Source: Pseudomonadota bacterium (GTDB lineage: Bacteria; Pseudomonadota; Alphaproteobacteria; Reyranellales; Reyranellaceae). From it: a stretch of 13,756 nucleotides of DNA. Location: contig JAEWIV010000322.1 in the NCBI GenBank assembly GCA_023386865.1, positions 1-13,756 on the forward strand, in the 5' to 3' direction. A program made the position numbers and the translations under genes. Below the pieces are notes generated by a model. It was given only the letters and a program-made list of their open reading frames with translations. It had not been told where the DNA came from and searched no databases. This document shows, piece by piece, positions 1 through 6,965 of this stretch. Position 1 is the stretch's first letter. The number at the start of each line of letters is the position of its first letter.

Positions 1-2
1 GC

Positions 3-1367
3 CTGCAGCATGGGGTGGTTGACGCGTCCTTGGCGGACCTGGCGTCGAGCCGACCGGTGCCCAATCGCCGGCTCGCCATGCCGCTGCACACGCCGCACCT
101 CGCGGCGTGGCTCGCCGGCCAGTCGCCGGGCAGCGTGGTGCCGACGACGATCCGCTTCGCGCTCCCGTCGGCCCTGCTGCAGCTGGCCCGTGAGGAACGC
201 GGCCGTATCGCCGACCGTCCGGACATCGCCATCGTGACGGTCGACAACCGCACGGGAACCGTCGTCGGCTGGCAAGGCGGCTCGGACTATTTCGGCCGCG
301 CCGGCCAGGTCGACCTGGTTCGCGCGCACCGTTCGCCGGGCTCGGCGTTGAAGCCGCTGATCTACGCCATGGCCTTCGACGACCGCATCCTGCATCCGGA
401 ATCGCTGATCGAGGACGTGCCCGTGCGCTTCCGCGACTGGCTGCCGCGCAACTTCGACCGCGACCACCAGGGTGCCGTCACGGTGCGCCGGGCGCTGCAG
501 CAGTCGCTGAACGTGCCGGCCGTTCTGGCGCTGGAGAAGGTCGGGCCGCAGCGCTTCCTGTCGACGCTGCGTACGGCAGGCGCGGCACCCGGGCTGCCGC
601 CCGGCGATACCGGCGCGTCGCTGGGCGTTGCACTCGGCAGCGCCACGGTCTCGCCGCTCGAGATGGCCGGCCTCTACGCCGGGCTGGCGCGCGGCGGTGA
701 GTTCGCACCTCCGGCGATCCGGCGCGACCGCGCGCCACGCGAGGCCGTCCGCCTGATCGGGCCGGCGGCGGTCTGGTACGTCGGCGATGTGCTGGCCGAG
801 GCGCCGCTGCCCGACGGCTTCGCCAACCTGCCGGTCGGCTTGCGCGAGCGCCGCATCGCCTACAAGACCGGGACCTCGGCCGGCTTCCGGGACGCCTGGG
901 CAGCAGGCTACAGCGCCAACTGGACGGTGGTGGTGTGGGTCGGCCATGCCGACGGCACGTCGCGGCCGGGCCAGCTCGGCCGCCATGCCGCCCTGCCGAT
1001 CCTGTTCAAGGCCTTCGGCCGACTGCCGGCCGAGGACAACATCGCCAGGCCTCCGCCAGCCGACGTGCTGCGCGTCGCCTCGTGGCGCGACCTGCCCGTG
1101 CGGATGCGCTCGCTGGGGCCGACCGCCGAGCCGGGCAGCCTGCGTATCGCCTATCCGCCGGCCGATGCCCGCATCGAGCTCGCGGCCCGCGAGGCCGTGC
1201 CGCTAAGCGCCAAGGGTGGCAAGGGCAGCTTGCGCTGGCTGATCGACGGCCGGCCGATAGACGGCACGAAGTGGGTGCCCGACGGGCCAGGCCTCGTCCG
1301 CGTCGCGGTGGTCGACGAGGGGGGCCACTCCAGCGCCGTCACGGTGCGCATCGTCGAGCGTCGCTAA
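3..1367 (+). CDS. pbpC: Penicillin-binding protein 1C, C-terminal part (5' end outside window)
   Basis: Partial gene: the frame is open to the left edge, and a GTG at 15 is unlikely to be the real start because the residues before it continue the family sequence. About 454 codons are present; PbpC proteins are usually 700-800 aa, so the glycosyltransferase domain is missing to the left. Counting from the GTG, the transpeptidase motifs are SxxK at S110-K113 (SALK), SLN at 164-166 and KTGTS at 284-288, all intact. Residues from about 365 to the stop resemble the C-terminal beta domain of PBP1C (BiPBP_C type). The enzyme class polymerises and cross-links peptidoglycan from the outer face of the inner membrane. 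It ends 20 bp from the convergent exporter gene, with no clear terminator between them. Identity is firm; precise substrate role in the cell is not known from sequence. Confidence 0.93.
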   Translation: MQHGVVDASLADLASSRPVPNRRLAMPLHTPHLAAWLAGQSPGSVVPTTIRFALPSALLQLAREERGRIADRPDIAIVTVDNRTGTVVGWQGGSDYFGRAGQVDLVRAHRSPGSALKPLIYAMAFDDRILHPESLIEDVPVRFRDWLPRNFDRDHQGAVTVRRALQQSLNVPAVLALEKVGPQRFLSTLRTAGAAPGLPPGDTGASLGVALGSATVSPLEMAGLYAGLARGGEFAPPAIRRDRAPREAVRLIGPAAVWYVGDVLAEAPLPDGFANLPVGLRERRIAYKTGTSAGFRDAWAAGYSANWTVVVWVGHADGTSRPGQLGRHAALPILFKAFGRLPAEDNIARPPPADVLRVASWRDLPVRMRSLGPTAEPGSLRIAYPPADARIELAAREAVPLSAKGGKGSLRWLIDGRPIDGTKWVPDGPGLVRVAVVDEGGHSSAVTVRIVERR

Positions 1368-1387
1368 GCGGCACGGATGCGTCGCCT

Positions 1388-1978
1388 TTAGACAAGGGCC
1401 AGCGCCACCGAAGCGACCAGCAGCACGGCGAAGGCGACATTGATCAACCGGTTGCTGCGCGGTTCGCGGAAGAAGCGTGTCAGACCGGCACCCGCCAACA
1501 ACCAGGCGACGTTGACTGCGGCGATGATCGCCGTGAGCACCGCCATCTTGGCGGCGATATCGGCGCCCAGGCGGTCGGGCACCAGGACGAAGCCCGAATA
1601 GAGCGCCGCCATGGCGGCATAGCCCTTGGGATTGACCAGCGACAGGGCCAGGCCCGCGATGAAGGTCGGCGCTTGTCGCTGGCCGTCATCCGCAGCAAGA
1701 GGCGGCGCCATGGCGATGCGCCAGGCAAGGTAGAGGAAGTACGCCGCCGCCAGGACTGTGACGACCGGCGTGACGCCGGGCACCGCCATCAGCAATCCGA
1801 CAAGGCCACCCGCTACCGCACCCATTACCGCCACCATGCCGACGACGATGCCGGCGAGATAGGCGACCCCTCGACCGGCGCCGAACGCCGCTCCGGTCGC
1901 GGTCAGGCTGAGCGTGGCGGGGCCGGGGCTGCCGGCCAGCGCCAGCGCAGCAAGGAGGAAGCCAAACAGACCGTCCAT
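1388..1978 (-). CDS. LysE/RhtB-family amino-acid exporter
   Basis: A 196-aa, very hydrophobic protein with about six predicted membrane segments (roughly residues 2-20, 37-64, 68-88, 107-132, 142-166, 177-195). The LysE/RhtB signature is present: SPGPA at 17-21 in the first helix and the conserved NPKGY at 116-120. Length fits the family (about 200 aa). Members export amino acids or related small molecules such as lysine, homoserine, threonine or leucine; the substrate cannot be read from sequence. It is the last gene of a minus-strand run, 52 bp after the small conserved gene, and no clear Shine-Dalgarno precedes its ATG. Its position after HMG-CoA lyase and two aminotransferase genes makes an amino-acid-related substrate plausible, but that is inference. 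Confidence 0.88.
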   Translation of the reverse strand: MDGLFGFLLAALALAGSPGPATLSLTATGAAFGAGRGVAYLAGIVVGMVAVMGAVAGGLVGLLMAVPGVTPVVTVLAAAYFLYLAWRIAMAPPLAADDGQRQAPTFIAGLALSLVNPKGYAAMAALYSGFVLVPDRLGADIAAKMAVLTAIIAAVNVAWLLAGAGLTRFFREPRSNRLINVAFAVLLVASVALALV

Positions 1979-2030
1979 GGCTCAGATATGGCCACATGGC
2001 CGTTCGACGGTCTTGAACGTTCGTGCAGCC

Positions 2031-2333
2031 CTACTTCTTGCGGGACAACATCTCTCCGGCAAGCACGCTCCACTCGTCGTCCAGCGAAAGACTGCAAACC
2101 GGCTTGCCGGCGCGGCGGTACCAGCCGCCGGCATTGCTCATGTCCCCTTCCTGGCGATGCAGATGGGCATGCACCCAGTCGCAGTCGGGCTCGCCCTCGT
2201 GCTGCTGGACGCACTGATGCGCGCGGTCCCAGTCGCCGCGCCGCACCCACCACAGCGCCTGCAGCGCCGGTCCGGCATCGGCCGGCGGCGCGGCAGCCGA
2301 AACGCTGGAACGAAATGCTTCGATCGTGGTCAT
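2031..2333 (-). CDS. Small conserved protein of unknown function (100 aa)
   Basis: A 100-aa soluble protein. It has the pattern of a small conserved bacterial protein I recognise only as a hypothetical: an ALQALWW...GDWDRAH block at about 23-39 and a long block at 53-79 containing WVHAHLHR, EGD, SNAG and WYRRAGKP. The repeated Trp/Ala/Arg helical look is reminiscent of a single TPR-like helix pair, but no function is known to me. Coding is supported by conservation-like motifs and by strong third-position GC. A GGAGG (complement of 2346-2350) lies 12 nt before the ATG, longer than usual spacing. It lies 137 bp downstream of the HMG-CoA lyase gene and 52 bp upstream of the exporter gene, all on the minus strand. 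Confidence 0.82.
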   Translation of the reverse strand: MTTIEAFRSSVSAAAPPADAGPALQALWWVRRGDWDRAHQCVQQHEGEPDCDWVHAHLHRQEGDMSNAGGWYRRAGKPVCSLSLDDEWSVLAGEMLSRKK

Positions 2334-2470
2334 GGTCGCGCAGATCCTCCGTTCGATGATCTCGACGCACGGGCTTCACGATATCAGGCGGCTCGCCGTC
2401 TGCGAAGCGCCCGGCCCGTCAACCGGCCAATCCGCGAACGGCCGGGGTGGCCGCTGCATGCGCGGGCGCG
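2334..2470 (-). other. Spacer between HMG-CoA lyase and the small conserved gene
   Basis: A 137-bp gap with no credible gene. It contains a modest inverted repeat, CCGGCC at 2423-2428 with GGCCGG at 2440-2445, that lacks a T-run, so it is at best a weak transcript-end structure for the lyase gene. No convincing promoter hexamers were seen. Confidence 0.4.
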
Positions 2471-3376
2471 CTACGCCGCCTTCGCCTTCAAAGCCTGCGC
2501 CACCTTCGAAGCCGGTTCGCGGCCCAGCGCCGCGCAGATCTCGCGGCCGGCCCTCGCGACGGCGTCGAGATCGACGCCGTGCTCGATGCCGAGACCGTTC
2601 ATCAGATAGATCACGTCTTCCGTTCCGACGTTGCCCGAGGCGCCCTTGGCGTAGGGGCAGCCGCCCAGCCCGGCGACAGCCGTGTCGAACGCGGCGATGC
2701 CACGCTCCATCACCGCCAGGATGTTGGCCAGCGACTGGCCGTAGGTGTCGTGGAAATGCGCAGCGAGCTTTTCACGCGGCACCTTTTCGGCCACGGCGTC
2801 GATCATGGCGACGCATTCGTCCGGCGTGCCGACGCCGATCGTGTCGCCGAGCGAGACCTCGTAGCAGCCCATGCGGAACAGCCGGTCGGAGACATCGGCG
2901 ACCTTGGCCGGTGCAACCTTGCCGTCATAGGGACAGGCAATGACGGTCGAGACGTAGCCGCGGACCTTCATGCCGTGCTTCTGCGCGGCCTCCATCACCG
3001 GCTCGAAGCGCGCAAAGCTCTCGTCGATGGAGCAATTCGTGTTCTTCCGGCAGAACGCCTCCGAGGCCGCGGTGAAGATGGCGATCTCCTCGCACTTCGC
3101 TTCGATGGCGCCGTTCATGCCTTGCTTGTTGGGCACCAGCACGGGATAGCCGACACCGGGCTTGCGCCGGATGCGCGACATCACTTCGTCCGTGTTGGCC
3201 ATTTGCGGCACCCACTTGGGCGACACGAAGCTGCCGGCTTCGACCGCCGAATGGCCTGCCGCCGACAGCGCGTCGATCAGCGCGACCTTGGCCTCCACCG
3301 GCACCGGTCTGGCCTCGTTCTGCAGGCCGTCGCGCGGCCCCACTTCGACGAGTCGCACGCGCCGCGGATGATTCAT
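2471..3376 (-). CDS. mvaB: Hydroxymethylglutaryl-CoA lyase
   Basis: A 301-aa TIM-barrel protein of the HMG-CoA lyase (DRE-metallolyase) family, the normal length. It splits (S)-3-hydroxy-3-methylglutaryl-CoA into acetoacetate and acetyl-CoA, the last step of leucine catabolism. Visible signatures: EVGPRDGLQNE at 11-21 with the substrate/metal residues R15 and D16; SFVSPKWVPQMA at 49-60; the metal-binding HFH at 207-209; and the family signature VAGLGGCPYAKGASGN at 234-249 with catalytic C240 and N249. The start is well placed, with GGAGG (complement of 3382-3386) 5 nt upstream of the ATG. It follows the class III aminotransferase gene by 39 bp on the same strand, so the two are probably co-transcribed. 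The methylcrotonyl-CoA carboxylase genes that produce its upstream intermediate are about 6 kb away. In Pseudomonas the orthologue is called liuE. Confidence 0.96.
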   Translation of the reverse strand: MNHPRRVRLVEVGPRDGLQNEARPVPVEAKVALIDALSAAGHSAVEAGSFVSPKWVPQMANTDEVMSRIRRKPGVGYPVLVPNKQGMNGAIEAKCEEIAIFTAASEAFCRKNTNCSIDESFARFEPVMEAAQKHGMKVRGYVSTVIACPYDGKVAPAKVADVSDRLFRMGCYEVSLGDTIGVGTPDECVAMIDAVAEKVPREKLAAHFHDTYGQSLANILAVMERGIAAFDTAVAGLGGCPYAKGASGNVGTEDVIYLMNGLGIEHGVDLDAVARAGREICAALGREPASKVAQALKAKAA

Positions 3377-3415
3377 CGTCGCCTCCGGAAGGATATCGTC
3401 ATCGGGTGTCGGCCG

Positions 3416-4720
3416 TCACCGCAGCGCCGCCATGGCACGATCGGCCGCCATCAGTGTCTCGTCAATGATCGCATCGTCATGGGCCGACGACAGGAACCAT
3501 TTGCCGGCCTGATTGATCCGGACCCCCTCCTCCTGCAGCGCACGATGGAAGGCGAGCGCTGCATCGCGATCGCAAGCCTCCGCTTCGCGATAGTTGCGCG
3601 GTCCCGGACCACTGGTGAAAAACACCTGGAAGATCGCGGGCAGGCCCTGCACCCGCATCGGCACGCGGTGCCTGGCGGCCAGGGCCGCCAGGCCCTGCAT
3701 CAAACGTGTGCCGCGCCGCTCCAGATGGCGATAGACCGCGCCGTCCTCGCGCTCCAGCTCGTCGAGCGCGGCGATGGCCGCCGCCATGCTCTGGACGTTG
3801 CCGTTGTAGGTGCCGCCGTGCATCACCCCCTTGTCGTACAACGTACTCATGATATCGCGCCGCCCGGCGACCATGGCCAGCGGAAAGCCCGCTGCAACCG
3901 CCTTGGCATAGACCGCCAGGTCGGCCGTCACGCCGAACCGTCCTTGCGCGCCGCGCAGCCCGACCCGGAAGCCGGTTATGACCTCGTCGCAGATGAAAAG
4001 CGCGCCGTTGGCTCGGCAGAGGTCGCGGACGCCGGCCAGGTAGCCCGCCTCGGGCACGACCGCGCCGCCGTTCACCATCACCGGTTCCATGATGACGCCG
4101 GCGATCTCGCCGGCATGCCGCTCGAACGCCGCTTCGAGCGCGGCAAGGTCGTTCCAGCCCGCGACCACCGCGTCCTGCAGCACGCTCGGCGGAATGCCCG
4201 GCGAGCCGGCGACCGGCACCGGATCGTCGGCCGGCCCGGCCTCGTTCAACGACGGCCTGGCGCTGATGTAGGCCTGATCGCTCCAGCCATGATAGTGGCC
4301 CTCGAACTTGAGGATCTTGTCCCGCCCGGTAAAGGCGCGCGCCAGGCGCATCGCCATCAGCACGGCCTCGGTGCCCGACGTCGCGAAGCGCACCAGCTCG
4401 GCGCCCGGCAGCAGCCCGCAGAGCCGCTCGGCGAGCTCGCCCTCGCGCGGGTTTTGCGCGGCGTAGACCTGGCCGTCGGCGAGCGAGCGGGCGACGGCCT
4501 CGATCACCGCCTTGGGCGCGTGTCCGAGGATCGCCGGCCCGTTGCCCAGCACATAGTCGATATGCACGTTGCCATCGACGTCATAGAGCCTGGCGCCCTC
4601 GCCGCGCTCGAAGAACAGCGGCACCGGCACGCTGGCGTAGCGGACGTTGCTGCTGACGCCGCCCGCGAGGTGCTTCCTGGTACGCTCATGGAGCGCGATC
4701 GACTTGGCATAGCTGCGCAT
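3416..4720 (-). CDS. Class III aminotransferase, glutamate-1-semialdehyde 2,1-aminomutase-like
   Basis: A 434-aa PLP enzyme of fold type I. Features seen: GGVSSNVRY at 20-28, typical of the GSA aminomutase branch; SGTEAV at 115-120 (phosphate/PLP contact); the GHYHGW block at 141-146; DEV with D245 contacting the pyridine nitrogen; and YAKAVAAGFP at 271-280 with K273 as the Schiff-base lysine. Length and the N-terminal motif match GSA aminomutases and related aminotransferases or amino-mutases. Aerobic alphaproteobacteria normally make aminolevulinate from glycine and succinyl-CoA, so a haem role is doubtful; a transaminase of another amino acid is more likely. No Shine-Dalgarno precedes the ATG, and a promoter sits so close that the transcript may be leaderless. 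It is divergent from a class IV aminotransferase gene and upstream of HMG-CoA lyase. Confidence 0.87.
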   Translation of the reverse strand: MRSYAKSIALHERTRKHLAGGVSSNVRYASVPVPLFFERGEGARLYDVDGNVHIDYVLGNGPAILGHAPKAVIEAVARSLADGQVYAAQNPREGELAERLCGLLPGAELVRFATSGTEAVLMAMRLARAFTGRDKILKFEGHYHGWSDQAYISARPSLNEAGPADDPVPVAGSPGIPPSVLQDAVVAGWNDLAALEAAFERHAGEIAGVIMEPVMVNGGAVVPEAGYLAGVRDLCRANGALFICDEVITGFRVGLRGAQGRFGVTADLAVYAKAVAAGFPLAMVAGRRDIMSTLYDKGVMHGGTYNGNVQSMAAAIAALDELEREDGAVYRHLERRGTRLMQGLAALAARHRVPMRVQGLPAIFQVFFTSGPGPRNYREAEACDRDAALAFHRALQEEGVRINQAGKWFLSSAHDDAIIDETLMAADRAMAALR

Positions 4721-4726
4721 GATGCG

Positions 4727-4755
4727 ACTGTAGAATCCGGCTTTTCGCCCAGCAA
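4727..4755 (-). promoter_or_regulatory. Predicted sigma70-type promoter for the class III aminotransferase
   Basis: Read on the minus strand: TTGCTG (complement of 4750-4755), a 17-bp spacer, then TACAGT (complement of 4727-4732). Both hexamers match the consensus partly and the spacing is ideal. The -10 box ends 6 nt before the ATG at 4720, so transcription would begin at or next to the start codon. This fits the lack of a Shine-Dalgarno. It is a prediction from pattern only. Confidence 0.4.
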
Positions 4756-4836
4756 CAGACGCACGATACAGTTGCGGCCTGCTGCGAAATTGAGAACCAT
4801 ACTACCGGTGCCCCATCATCGGTCGCGGAGAAAGTC

Positions 4837-5766
4837 ATGGCCCAGCAGCTCAGCAATCAGCGCATCGCCTGGTTCAACGGCAACTTCATGCCGGAAGGCC
4901 AGGTCATGATCCCGTTCCGCGACCGCAGCTGGAAGTACGGCGACGGCGCCTTCGACATGACCCGCACCTTCGAGGGCAAGCCGTTCAGGCTGAAGGAGCA
5001 CATCGACCGCTTCTACCGCTCGCTGCGCTACCTTCAGATCGATCCCGGCATCGGCCCGAAGGAAATGGTGGCGCACAGCGAGGAGGTCGTGGCGCGCAAC
5101 GAGCATCTGCGGCAGGCGGTTGGCGACTGGTGGGTCGGCCAGCGCGTCAGCCGCGGCGTCGACGCGGTGGGTGACGAGGGTTGGGAGCACACCGGCCCCA
5201 ACGTCGTGATCGAGGTGCTGCCGCTGCCGCTCAAGGCCCGCGCCCCGATGTTCCGCGACGGCGCGGAGGTGATCACCACGACGGTGCGGCGCACCGCGCC
5301 GTCGATGCTCTCGCCGCGCGCCAAGACGCACAATTATCTCAACATGATCGTGGCCGAGAAGCCGGTGAAGGCGCTCAATCCCAATGCCTGGGCGATCCTG
5401 CTCGACGAGCACGGCAACCTTGCCGAGGGGCTGGGCAGCAACATCTTCATCGTGCGCGAAGGCGAGCTCTTCACGCCGTCGGAGCGCTACGTGCTGCCGG
5501 GCGTCAGCCGCCAGATGACGATCGACATGGCCAAGGGGCTGGGCATCAAGGTCACGACCGGCGACATCGACCTGTTCGACGCCGCCAATGCCGAGGAGAT
5601 GTTCCTGACCTCGACCAGCCTCTGCATCCTGCCGGTCAGGAGCTTCAACGGCGGCCCGGTGGCCGACGGCAAGACGCCGGGACCGATCACCAGGAAGCTG
5701 ATCGACGCCTACTCGAAGGATGTCGGCTGCGACTTCGTCGGGCAGTATTTGAAGTTCTTGAACTAG
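4837..5766 (+). CDS. Class IV aminotransferase, branched-chain/D-amino-acid type (BCAT-like)
   Basis: A 309-aa fold-type IV PLP aminotransferase, the usual length. Seen: the N-terminal WFNGNFMPEGQV...RDRSWKYGDGAFD region (12-40), typical of BCAT-like proteins; the Schiff-base lysine in PRAKTHNYLNM (K163); EGLGSNIF at 197-204 with the conserved E197 that contacts the pyridine nitrogen; and TSTSLCILPV near 255-270. BCATs exchange the amino group of leucine, isoleucine or valine with 2-oxoglutarate, but the same family includes D-amino-acid, (R)-amine and 4-amino-4-deoxychorismate enzymes, and I cannot separate these by eye. The KTHNYLN lysine motif differs from the KSLNYLNN pattern common in true IlvE, a reason for caution. 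A GGAG at 4827-4830 supports the ATG. It is divergent from the class III aminotransferase (116-bp shared spacer) and is followed directly by a repeat element. Confidence 0.88.
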   Translation: MAQQLSNQRIAWFNGNFMPEGQVMIPFRDRSWKYGDGAFDMTRTFEGKPFRLKEHIDRFYRSLRYLQIDPGIGPKEMVAHSEEVVARNEHLRQAVGDWWVGQRVSRGVDAVGDEGWEHTGPNVVIEVLPLPLKARAPMFRDGAEVITTTVRRTAPSMLSPRAKTHNYLNMIVAEKPVKALNPNAWAILLDEHGNLAEGLGSNIFIVREGELFTPSERYVLPGVSRQMTIDMAKGLGIKVTTGDIDLFDAANAEEMFLTSTSLCILPVRSFNGGPVADGKTPGPITRKLIDAYSKDVGCDFVGQYLKFLN

Positions 5767-5767
5767 C

Positions 5768-5889
5768 CGTCATCCCGACCGGAGCCTCGCGAAGCGAGGC
5801 GTAGTGGAGGGACCTGTTCTTGTAGCCGCGGCGACAAGAGGAGGTCCCTCGACTGCGCCGGCCCGCGGCCGGCTCCGCTCGGGATGACA
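5768..5889. repeat. Structured palindromic intergenic repeat (REP/BIME-like)
   Basis: An element of about 120 bp bounded by inverted termini GTCATCCCGA (5769-5778) and TCGGGATGAC (5879-5888). Inside are nested perfect stems: GCCTCGC/GCGAGGC (5784-5790, 5794-5800, GAA loop); GAGGGACCT/AGGTCCCTC (5807-5815, 5842-5850) enclosing TCTTGT/ACAAGA (5818-5823, 5834-5839) around the palindrome GCCGCGGC (5825-5832); and GCCGGCC/GGCCGGC (5857-5863, 5867-5873). Spurious translations of such elements (REAPVGMT-type peptides) are widespread in proteobacterial annotation, which suggests a dispersed family. It begins right after the aminotransferase stop codon and may also end its transcript. Copy number cannot be tested here. 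Confidence 0.75.
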
Positions 5890-6044
5890 GTGGCTTTTCA
5901 GGCCTTACTTCCGCCGCCAATAAGCGTAGACTCTCCCCGTGGCGGATCGCGGCTCTCGGTGGCCGACGACTTGGACTGATGTCAGTGCCACGACTGGACG
6001 CCACGCCTGGGCCGCGACCTTCCAATGTCAGGAAGGAGACAACC
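5890..6044 (+). promoter_or_regulatory. Leader of the DUF2189 gene with a weak promoter candidate
   Basis: About 155 bp between the repeat and the ATG at 6045. A possible promoter is TTACTT (5905-5910), a 16-bp spacer and TAGACT (5927-5932); the -35 match is poor. AAGGAG at 6033-6038 is a strong Shine-Dalgarno 6 nt before the start codon. No gene is seen here; an upstream in-frame ATG at 5979 lacks a good ribosome site. Confidence 0.3.
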
Positions 6045-6920
6045 ATGGCCGTGCAGCATCATGTCAGGAACCCCATCGAATGGGGTTGGGATCGCCTCAA
6101 GGAGACCGGGCATGCCATCGGCTCGGCCGCCAGCACCATGGACGGCGCCTGGGAAGCGCGCGAAATGGCGCCGCCGGTCGTGCGCAGGATCGGGCTCGAC
6201 GATCTGCGCCAGGCGTTGCGCGAGGGCGCGCGCGACTTCGGCGCCTGCCGAACCGACGTGGTGTTCCTGTGCATGATCTACCCCATCGCCGGCCTGATCA
6301 TCTCGCGCTTCGCCTTCGACTACGGGATGCTGCCGCTGATCTTCCCTCTGGTCTCGGGCTTCGCCCTGATCGCGCCGTTGTTCGGCGTCGGCCTGTACGA
6401 GATGAGCCGGCGGCGCGAGCTCGGCATCGCCAACGGCTGGGCCGATGCCTTCGCCGTCGTCCGCTCGCCCGCGATCGGCTCGATCATGGCGCTGGGCCTC
6501 GCGCTGATCGGCCTGTTCGGCCTCTGGTTGTGCGCGGCCTACTTCATCTACACCGTGACGCTCGGCCCCGATCAGCCGGTCTCGGCCATCGCCTTCGCGC
6601 GCGACGCCGTGACCACGCCCCAGGGCTGGGCGATGGTCGTCGCCGGCATCGGCGTCGGCTTCCTGTTCGCGCTGCTGGTGCTGGCGATCAGCGTCGTCTC
6701 CTTCCCGCTGCTGCTCGACCGCAATGTCGGCGTGCGCCAGGCGGTGGCGACCTCGTTCCGCGCCGTACGCGCCAATCCCGGCCCGATGGCGGCCTGGGGA
6801 CTGATCATCGCCGCCGGCCTGGTGATCGGCGCGCTCCCGCTGCTGGTGGGCCTGGCGATCGTCCTGCCCATCCTCGGCCACGCCACCTGGCACCTCTATC
6901 GCAAGGTGGTCGCGAGCTGA
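6045..6920 (+). CDS. DUF2189 integral membrane protein
   Basis: A 291-aa protein with a soluble N-terminus of about 70 residues followed by roughly six membrane segments (about 72-90, 95-117, 143-171, 196-222, 249-266, 267-283). The sequence matches the DUF2189 family pattern as I know it: a V-R-RI-L-DL--AL--G--DF start, an LYE(M)SRRRE element at 117-125, SFPLLLDR at 219-226, a T-FRAV--NP-PM-AWG stretch and a GHATWHLYR ending at 278-286. Its biochemical role is unknown; it is an inner-membrane protein. The start at 6045 is preferred over 5979 because of AAGGAG 6 nt upstream and because the extra 22 residues look non-coding. The RutG-like permease begins 45 bp after it and is probably in the same transcript, apart from a hairpin in the gap. 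Confidence 0.88.
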   Translation: MAVQHHVRNPIEWGWDRLKETGHAIGSAASTMDGAWEAREMAPPVVRRIGLDDLRQALREGARDFGACRTDVVFLCMIYPIAGLIISRFAFDYGMLPLIFPLVSGFALIAPLFGVGLYEMSRRRELGIANGWADAFAVVRSPAIGSIMALGLALIGLFGLWLCAAYFIYTVTLGPDQPVSAIAFARDAVTTPQGWAMVVAGIGVGFLFALLVLAISVVSFPLLLDRNVGVRQAVATSFRAVRANPGPMAAWGLIIAAGLVIGALPLLVGLAIVLPILGHATWHLYRKVVAS

Positions 6921-6933
6921 ACGACATGCTGAT

Positions 6934-6961
6934 ATGCCTCTCTTCATCAGAGGAGAGGCAT
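6934..6961 (+). promoter_or_regulatory. Hairpin that covers the permease Shine-Dalgarno
   Basis: Perfect 9-bp inverted repeat: ATGCCTCTC at 6934-6942 and GAGAGGCAT at 6953-6961, with a 10-nt loop. The right arm and loop edge contain the AGGAGAGG (6951-6958) that would bind ribosomes for the GTG start at 6966. No T-run follows, so it is not a standard intrinsic terminator. It could lower or regulate permease translation; this is inference. Confidence 0.5.
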
Positions 6962-6965
6962 CGGC

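Noticed and set aside
935..2359. 474-codon open frame on the plus strand
   Set aside because: Overlaps pbpC in another frame and runs antisense to the exporter and the small gene; no recognisable domain.
2447..4909. 820-codon open frame on the plus strand
   Set aside because: It lies antisense to HMG-CoA lyase and the class III aminotransferase, both with clear motifs. Its translation is rich in His, Arg and Asp with no family features, as expected for the shadow of GC-rich genes.
5979..6044. Upstream start adding 22 residues to the DUF2189 protein
   Set aside because: The ATG at 6045 has AAGGAG at 6 nt; the extra residues look like untranslated leader and the upstream ATG lacks a ribosome site.
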